Shown piece after piece: positions 60,092 through 64,000 of a stretch of DNA of 64,000 bases. The notes below the pieces were generated by a model. It did not search any database. It was given only the letters and a program-made list of their open reading frames with translations, and was not told the origin of the DNA. Position numbers and translations under genes: made by a program. Each line of letters starts with the position of its first letter. The stretch's first letter is position 1. The DNA is from Dermatophagoides farinae (Eukaryota; Arthropoda; Arachnida; Sarcoptiformes; Pyroglyphidae), in assembly GCF_024713945.1 (NCBI RefSeq), contig NW_027461514.1, forward strand, positions 1 to 64,000, given 5' to 3'.

Positions 60092-60422
60092 ATCCGTTTT
60101 TTCTCAGAAATAGTAACGTTTTAAAAATTTGATTATTGTTCATTTCGGAACTAGCTTTCTATTTTTGTTTTATCCTTACAATTTAATATCAAGAACAAAT
60201 AAACAATGTTTAGTTGAAAAATTTTTGTTTGTATGAAATTTACGCTGTATAAAAATAAAGTAAAACTATCTGCTATTGTATTTTTATTTCTCAATGTTAT
60301 TATTAAATTAAATTCATTTTTCAATGAATCCAGTATTGACTAAATTATTTTATGTTTTTTCTTTAATCTTATAAAATTGCAATTCTCAAAAAAATATTTA
60401 AAATAGCTTAGAATTTTGGCAA
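60092..60422. other. Intergenic spacer, no gene seen
   Basis: A 331-bp AT-rich spacer between two plus-strand genes. It contains AATAAA-like signals (around 60197 and 60256) that could serve 3' end formation of the AT-hook gene, and T-rich runs before the next start codon. No open frame of interest or tRNA was found. Confidence 0.5.
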
Positions 60423-60836
60423 ATGGCATACAACAAAATAAAAAAAAACTTCTCAAAAAAAGAGTGCTTAGGTTGCAGAAAATTTGGACATTTATTGAAA
60501 GACTGCCCAGAAGGAAAATATAATATTTGCTGGAGGTGTGGTTCTAACGAGCACCAATCCTCTAATTGCATTCAACCTGAAGACCCTGAAAACCCCACCC
60601 CGTTTATAACATGTTTCTATTGTAATAAAAACGGTCATAGCTCTTCAAAATGTCCTGATAACAAAAGGGGATTGTATCCGTATGGTGGAGGATGCTATAG
60701 ATGCAACAGTGTTAGGCATTTAGCTAAAGACTGCGAAATGCGAAAAGATTTTATCGAGGAAAAACGCCTTAATCGAAAAAAAAAGAGAAATGAACCTAAG
60801 AAAAATATGGAGGTTAAAAAGCAAACTAAGGATTGA
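60423..60836 (+). CDS. ZCCHC9-like protein with four CCHC zinc knuckles
   Basis: Small nucleic-acid-binding protein of 137 residues. Four knuckles of the C-x2-C-x4-H-x4-C type are visible: CLGCRKFGHLLKDC, CWRCGSNEHQSSNC, CFYCNKNGHSSSKC and CYRCNSVRHLAKDC. The spacer CPDNKRGLYPYGGGCYRC is the distinctive linker of the ZCCHC9 family (family: C-P-D-N-P-K-G-L-Y-x-x-G-G-G-C), so this is not the CNBP/GIS2 type. The C terminus is a Lys/Arg-rich tail. ZCCHC9 proteins are nuclear or nucleolar and linked to rRNA processing, which would fit the other ribosome biogenesis genes here. Confidence 0.82.
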   Translation: MAYNKIKKNFSKKECLGCRKFGHLLKDCPEGKYNICWRCGSNEHQSSNCIQPEDPENPTPFITCFYCNKNGHSSSKCPDNKRGLYPYGGGCYRCNSVRHLAKDCEMRKDFIEEKRLNRKKKRNEPKKNMEVKKQTKD

Positions 60837-60942
60837 TTTTATTTAGAAATTTTTAATTTATTAAATTTCTTTTTATCTGCAATTCAATGATGACTGCTTT
60901 CACCCTTGTAAACCTATAATTATAAAGATTCATCTAGTTTTC

Positions 60943-62255
60943 ATGATTATCAAACAAAAGGAGAGAATAAAGCAATGCTTGAGTAACTTAGAAATAACAT
61001 CATTCGATAAAGATTTGCCTGCACGAGAAAAACAAATACTTTATTTAAATAAAGCGTTCAGAAGAAGTATAAAAAATCCTGGCGGTCCGGGCCATGTCTT
61101 TTATATTTACGGCCAGCCTGGAACAGGAAAAACCGCTACAATTAGTTATTTGACAAATACGTTAAAAAGACAGTATGCTTTTGAACTTTTAGAAATTAAT
61201 TGCTTTTCCATTCGAAAGATTGATCAACTATACAAGATAATTTACGGTAAATTATATCCAGAAAAATCGCAGGTTACGAACGAAACAGCAAGAACGCAAG
61301 TGTTTCAAGTATTCAACAGTTCAAAAGCTTCAGCGCACCATTATTTTGTTATCTTAGATGAGTTTGAACATTTATATAAATATAATAAAAAAAATTTTGA
61401 TAACGAATTCTATACATTATTTTCTCTTACTCACGAACCAAATGTGTCGATGTCAATCGTTTGCATCGCAAACGGAATAAATTTATATGAAAATGCTTTT
61501 AGTGTTAAAACACTAAGCAGACTTGGAAATATAAATTACTGTTTTCCAAGTTATAAATACAATGAAATCATCGAAATACTTAGTTCCAAAAGTGAAGTAA
61601 TTACGGAACTTTTTGAAAATAATGCTTTGGAATTGCTTTGTCGTAAAGTCAGCGCTAAAACAGGCGACATGAGATATTTATTAGGGTTAGTTTCTATAAT
61701 AATTGAAAAATATTGTTTGCAAGCAGAACGGTTAGTAACTATTAACGACATTATGGAAGAATGTATTTTATTTCACGACGATGTAAGTATCAGGTATGTT
61801 ATTATTTTTAGGGTTTTAAACAATTATTAACCGACCTAAGTTTTCAATCGAAAATTTTAGTTTGTTCAATTTATTCGCTAATACGTTCGGACACAGAAAG
61901 CCTATATATTCCAGATGTTTTAACTAAATTTTCATACGAACTGTGTTTGCTTTGCAGCTATGAACAATTTGAAATCGAACTTTTATTTGAAGCTTGCATG
62001 AACGAAGTCGTTGAAAGACGTATAGTACGTTTTATATATTATTTAAAGACGGAGATAGGAGGATTAAGCCATCTTGCACTAGAAGGAAATAAAAATAAAC
62101 AATTAAAACTGTTTCAGTCATCAACAAGTTTATATAAAAAATATGGTCAATGGGGATTACTGGTTTTAATTTCTGTGTCTGACATAATCGATGCTTACCA
62201 ATCTGAAACTAAACTGGTTTCTTTGCTAGCACAAATTCAAAATCTAGATACTTAA
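60943..62255 (+). CDS. ORC1/CDC6-type AAA+ replication initiator, two exons
   Basis: ATPase that loads the MCM helicase at replication origins. Exons 60943-61782 and 61812-62255 are joined in phase 0 by a 29-bp intron (GTAAGT...TTTAG, 61783-61811). The joined frame, otherwise split by a stop in the intron, gives 427 residues. Walker A is GQPGTGKT (about residues 57-64) and Walker B VILDEFEHL (about 136). The lid ends near residue 280, and exon 2 forms the C-terminal winged-helix domain. There is no BAH domain, so CDC6 is favoured over full-length ORC1, but the two are hard to separate by eye. It follows the ZCCHC9-like gene on the same strand. Confidence 0.85.
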
Positions 62256-62484
62256 TGGCTTTTCACGTCAAGAAATAATGCGTATATCTATATATTTATG
62301 ATTTTCATTGTATTAAATTAAAACATTGAATGGTGCAGAAATTCTAAACAAAAGTTCTTCAAGTTTTGATTAATTTTCGATTTATTGGTGCAAATAATAA
62401 CGTTTATAGATAATTTCTATATTAGATGCTGTTGTATTATACCTATTGAAGAGTGCGCATTATAAAGAAATTGTTCACTATCTG

Positions 62485-63439
62485 ATGGAACAAGATGCTA
62501 GAGATAAATGCAAAAAATATGATAAATTAAATGTGGAGCTGAAAGGTAGATCACCAAAACATGGTAATAAAATATTTGTATTCATTTTATTGTTAATCAT
62601 AGCTGGCTATTACAGTGCGTACTTCTATTTATGTATCTTCTCACCTGAAGGTAAAACACGGTTATTAAATCATAGCTTTTGGAGAATTTCCATTGGCATT
62701 TTGCATATGCATTTACTACTCTTATTGTTTTCTTACGTCGCTGCTATTCAAACTGAGCCGGGAGCAATACCTCCGCATTGGGGATTTTACGTAGGTGACG
62801 ACGCTCGACGAATTAGATATTGTGGAATTTGTCAAGTTTGGAAACCAGACAGAGCACATCATTGCAGTGTCTGTAATAGATGTGTTTTAAATATGGATCA
62901 CCATTGCCCTTGGATTAACAATTGTGTTGGATTCTACAATAGAAAGTTTTTCATCCAAGCGTTATTCTTCGCGAATTCTTGTTTATTAAATATGTTGATT
63001 CAAATGTAAGTTTGATTAAACAAATAATTTTAGCTTTTACATTTTATTCCCATTGCTTGTGAATTCTAGAAATAGATATTCACGTGGAATGGATACGAAT
63101 GCTCGTGTTTCAGGACTATTATTACTAGCTGTTTTGATAATAGGAGTTTTGCTTGGACTTATTCCGTTTAGTCGATTTCATTGGCATTTGTTAGTATCTG
63201 TAAGTAAAACCAAAACCAATACATTTTTATAGAATTCAACTACCATTGAATCGTTAGATGTTGTTAATAAAGAACACTCACGATTTAATATTGGGGCTAG
63301 AAGAAACATAGAACAAGTCTTTGGATCCAATTTTTTGTTTTGGTGGCTACCATGCCATACTTCGTCAACCCAACCTGTTGGTGACGGAGTTAGATGGCGG
63401 CGACATTATTTGAAGAATGATAATTTATCGTTAATATAG
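62485..63439 (+). CDS. DHHC palmitoyltransferase, three exons
   Basis: Integral membrane S-acyltransferase. Exons 62485-63005, 63034-63199 and 63233-63439 are joined by introns of 28 bp (63006-63033) and 33 bp (63200-63232). Exon 1 holds TM1 ([19 protein letters not shown]), TM2 ([18 protein letters not shown]), the TEPG block, the cysteine-rich domain with [19 protein letters not shown] (catalytic DHHC) and TM3. Exon 2 completes TM3 and adds TM4. Exon 3 has NSTTIE (the TTxE motif) and RRNIEQVFG, plus the C-terminal LPCHTSS...GDGVRW. Two further joins that restore family motifs support the introns. The frame is open to a TTG at 62446; the first in-frame ATG is 62485, though a short upstream coding exon is possible. 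Confidence 0.9.
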
Positions 63440-63711
63440 GTTTTAAAGTAAAGTTAAACACAATCACCTGATTACTAAGTATATCAATCATAAAATCTAA
63501 TAAATATTGTGCGAGGTATAATGGTGTTTATATAAAACTAAAATAACTAAATATAAAAAACGGCTTACATAAATACCAGGAATAGAATTTGTGGAATTTG
63601 AAAAAGGATTTCATATAGATAATGTGTAATCAATCTATGATAAAAAATGTGTAAGATTGATAGAATTGATTGAGTTAATTGAGTTTAATAGATAAACTAT
63701 AACGTGATTAG

Positions 63712-64000
63712 TTAATTTGATTTGGTCAACGTTAGTGCTCGGTTGATAATATATTCAGTGAGCGCTTCATTCTTTTCGTCTAAATCTTTCGTAATTTCTC
63801 CACGAGCTCTGCAGGGTAATTTTGTACCTTCCAAGTTGCTGTGGACCCATCGCTTCAAGCGCATATAACATGCATTGCAAAATTTCTCGCGATGTACGTA
63901 TCTCCACTGAGGTGTTTCAGTAATGTCGCAATTCTTGCAACCACCACTTACACTAATGATGTTGCTTCGCCGACTGTTTTTTGGTTTTCGATTAATTTTA
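63712..64000 (-). CDS. GATA-type zinc-finger protein, C-terminal part, cut by window edge
   Basis: An open frame on the minus strand runs from the right edge to a stop at 63712-63714 and is not complete at its N terminus. It encodes CKNCDITETPQWRYVHREKF followed by CNAC, which is a GATA finger: C-x2-C-x16-C-x2-C with a TPQWR block (canonical TPLWR) and CNAC. A basic stretch (RLKRW) follows the finger, then about 50 charged residues. GATA factors bind (A/T)GATA(A/G). The finger spacing is one residue shorter than usual between the second and third cysteines. Start and full domain content lie beyond the window. Confidence 0.78.
   Translation of the reverse strand, partial: KINRKPKNSRRSNIISVSGGCKNCDITETPQWRYVHREKFCNACYMRLKRWVHSNLEGTKLPCRARGEITKDLDEKNEALTEYIINRALTLTKSN

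Noticed and set aside
62446-62484. TTG as start codon of the DHHC gene
   Set aside because: A TTG start is not expected in a nuclear eukaryotic gene; the first in-frame ATG is at 62485. The upstream codons may belong to an unseen exon.
2722-63711. tRNA or 5S rRNA genes in the spacers
   Set aside because: No spacer shows paired A and B boxes or a T-arm GGTTCGA-type sequence; covariance search would be needed to exclude them.

Overview
The window is the left end of a eukaryotic chromosome, very probably from an apicomplexan. It starts with about 1 kb of C-rich telomeric repeat (CCTAA/CCCTAA/CCTAAA/CCCTAAA units), then about 1 kb of very AT-rich sequence without a gene, then about 62 kb packed with protein genes on both strands. 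The apicomplexan assignment rests on a spliced single-domain AP2 protein of ApiAP2 type, a CDPK-like kinase, an N-myristoylated calcineurin-B-like EF-hand protein, an AT-rich base composition and the standard genetic code. I cannot name the lineage. The giant polycystin-1-like and MLO-like membrane proteins are not what I would expect of a piroplasm or of Plasmodium, so a gregarine-like or other poorly sampled lineage is possible.

A key feature is tiny spliceosomal introns. Joining reading frames by hand restores family-typical N termini, C termini and lengths in ten genes. Twelve of the 14 introns found are only 26-34 bp long (GTAAGT-like donors, mostly TTTAG acceptors); the other two are 83 and 121 bp. 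Several genes are therefore longer than their single open reading frames suggest: calcineurin B (four exons), proteasome beta-3 (the intron directly follows the ATG), a WD40 protein, the ApiAP2 protein, NSA2, UTP25, SLD5, a polytopic membrane protein, an ORC1/CDC6 ATPase and a DHHC palmitoyltransferase.

Layout. 1-2013: telomere and subtelomere. 2014-11340: IMP4, a signal-peptide/one-TM surface-type protein with a repeated motif in its upstream region, a 1648-aa LRR protein and a 597-aa unknown. 11523-20259: a FAS1-like secreted protein, calcineurin B, proteasome beta-3 and beta-6, an HRD3/SEL1L-like ERAD protein, a WD40 protein, the ApiAP2 protein and PTPA. 20366-34809: a SEC20-type SNARE, a degenerate tandem CMTR2-like protein, NSA2, UTP25, SPRTN, GINS SLD5, CDPK, pelota and a beta-adaptin. 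34847-49330: one uninterrupted 4827-aa gene with a polycystin-1-like C-terminal membrane region and PAN/apple-like cysteine clusters. 49439-64000: an unknown protein, DNA ligase I, a 4-TM protein, PRP38, a RAD51-like protein, a polytopic membrane protein, an MLO-like 7-TM protein with a C-terminal EF-hand-like region, a five-AT-hook protein, a ZCCHC9-like protein, ORC1/CDC6, a DHHC enzyme and, cut by the right edge, a GATA-type zinc finger.

Functional themes are ribosome biogenesis (IMP4, NSA2, UTP25, probably ZCCHC9), DNA replication and repair (SLD5, DNA ligase I, ORC1/CDC6, SPRTN, RAD51-like), protein turnover (two proteasome beta subunits, HRD3-like), calcium signalling (CDPK, calcineurin B, the MLO-like protein) and large surface proteins. 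No tRNA, rRNA, transposon or CRISPR array was recognised. All calls come from reading sequence by eye; no database search was run.
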